From Candidatus Neomicrothrix sp. UBA4542 (lineage in GTDB: Bacteria > Actinomycetota > Acidimicrobiia > Acidimicrobiales > Poriferisodalaceae): a DNA stretch of 7,569 nt. A model generated the notes under the pieces. It worked only from the letters and a program-made list of their open reading frames with translations, was not told the DNA's origin and searched no databases. This document shows, piece by piece, positions 6,761 through 7,569 of the stretch (positions within the stretch are counted from its first letter, which is position 1; each line of letters starts with the position of its first letter). The DNA lies in the NCBI GenBank assembly GCA_002388005.1, contig DGLO01000118.1, forward strand, positions 1-7,569. Reading direction: 5' to 3'. Both the position numbers and the translations under genes were made by a program.

Positions 6761-7569
6761 GTGGACGATCCCATCAACGGCCTGCTTGATGTCCTTGACC
6801 TCTCCGAACGAGGTGATCAGGGATTCGTTGGACTTGGTTCGGGGCACAGCCAATACGGTCTTTTCGGTGGCCACCAAATAGCCCAATCAATTGTCGCCGC
6901 TTACCGATCCGTGGATCCTGAACGGCGTCTTCACTCGGTTCATGCGCTTTTCCTTCGTGGAGGCGACGGGATTCAAAACATTGACTACGACGTCGAGACA
7001 ATCCGAGACGGTCGCACATTTTGCCAACGTCGAGTAACAGGTTCCCAGAACGAAAAAACCATCTTCGATCTCACTGCTTCCTTCCACACCCCAGAACCAA
7101 GCTCTGGGGTCATCTCGCCGTCGCCACCCCAAAACCGGGAGAAGCCCGAGAATCTCCCGACCTTCGAAGAATGCATGGCTGAAGTGGGCCCTATCTTTGG
7201 AGAGGAGTGGTCAGAAGGCCCTCGCCCGGTTGAGTATCGAATCGAACATGCTCCCTGGTCACCAGCCGGACCTTCAGAAGATGGTGGAATCAATTTCTGG
7301 TTTCGTGCCAGGCGACCACTGCAAGACAAGCCAGAAACCCACGCCGCAATCCTGGCTTACATGAGCGACGACTGCGTCGCCGACACACTTCTAGTTCCTT
7401 ACGGACGGACGTGGGGTACTGAAGGAACCATGCTTGTGAGTCTCGATCATGCAATGTGGTTTCATGGAGAGGCACGAGCAGACGAATGGGTATACGTAGA
7501 GCAATGGCCCGTTGCGGCTTCAGGCGCCCGGGGATTAGCGAAGGCTCGGATGTGGCAAGAAGATCGACT
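6761..7569 (+). CDS. tesB: TesB-type acyl-CoA thioesterase II (3' end cut by window edge)
   Basis: The family cleaves acyl-CoA to free acid and CoA in the cytoplasm, using a double hotdog fold. The frame runs from GTG 6761 to the right edge, 269 codons with no stop. The nearest in-frame stop upstream is TGA at 6737-6739, leaving GTG as the best start; the product then begins VDDPINGLLDVLDL, the usual TesB N-terminus. The first hotdog shows FGGHQIAQSIVAA, HSVHALFLRGGD, YDVETIRDGRTFCQRRV and FDLTASFH. The second shows AILAYMSDD and VSLDHAMWFH...DEWVYVEQ, then ASGARGLAKARM. Against E. coli TesB (Asp204, Thr228, Gln278) the aspartate is D203 and the threonine position is S227, at the identical 24-residue spacing; the glutamine should lie just past the edge. 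E. coli TesB is about 286 residues, so about 15-30 are missing. It follows the amidase by 43 bp on the same strand, probably in the same operon, which links this cluster to a CoA ester. Which ester is unknown. Confidence 0.92.
   Translation, partial: MDDPINGLLDVLDLSERGDQGFVGLGSGHSQYGLFGGHQIAQSIVAAYRSVDPERRLHSVHALFLRGGDGIQNIDYDVETIRDGRTFCQRRVTGSQNEKTIFDLTASFHTPEPSSGVISPSPPQNREKPENLPTFEECMAEVGPIFGEEWSEGPRPVEYRIEHAPWSPAGPSEDGGINFWFRARRPLQDKPETHAAILAYMSDDCVADTLLVPYGRTWGTEGTMLVSLDHAMWFHGEARADEWVYVEQWPVAASGARGLAKARMWQEDR

Noticed and set aside
6446..7475. Minus-strand open frames of 60-146 codons near the right end
   Set aside because: They are antisense to the amidase and TesB genes. The plus-strand frame contains clear catalytic motifs throughout.

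Overview
The window holds four protein-coding genes and almost no non-coding DNA. Base composition is moderately GC-rich by eye. None of the four starts has a good Shine-Dalgarno sequence. The organism is a bacterium. A moderately GC-rich actinobacterial lineage such as an uncultured Acidimicrobiia would fit the weak ribosome sites and the look of the thioesterase, but that placement is only a low-confidence inference.

Layout. Positions 1-3872 on the minus strand are one uninterrupted reading frame of 1290 codons that is still open at the left edge. It is a natural fusion of a HyuA-type ATP-binding half and a HyuB-type half, the architecture of ATP-dependent 5-oxoprolinase / N-methylhydantoinase / lactamase enzymes. 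After a 42-bp gap, three genes run the other way: a glutamate-1-semialdehyde-aminotransferase-like class III aminotransferase (3915-5240), an amidase-signature hydrolase (5260-6717), and a TesB-type acyl-CoA thioesterase (6761 to the right edge, missing its last residues). Spacings of 19 and 43 bp suggest that these three form one operon.

How the genes may work together (inference). A HyuAB enzyme opens a cyclic amide, imide or hydantoin at the cost of ATP. An amidase can release a carboxylate from a linear amide. A class III aminotransferase can turn the resulting amino acid into an aldehyde or keto acid. A thioesterase points to a CoA-bound intermediate further on. The set resembles the logic of lactam catabolism (ATP-dependent caprolactamase plus omega-aminotransferase), but no substrate can be read from the sequence.

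The most unusual non-protein signal is inside the 3' part of the aminotransferase gene: a perfect 26-bp palindrome (5053-5078), with a second inverted repeat of 9-bp arms just upstream (5006-5032). No RNA genes, insertion sequences, CRISPR arrays or clear terminators were seen.
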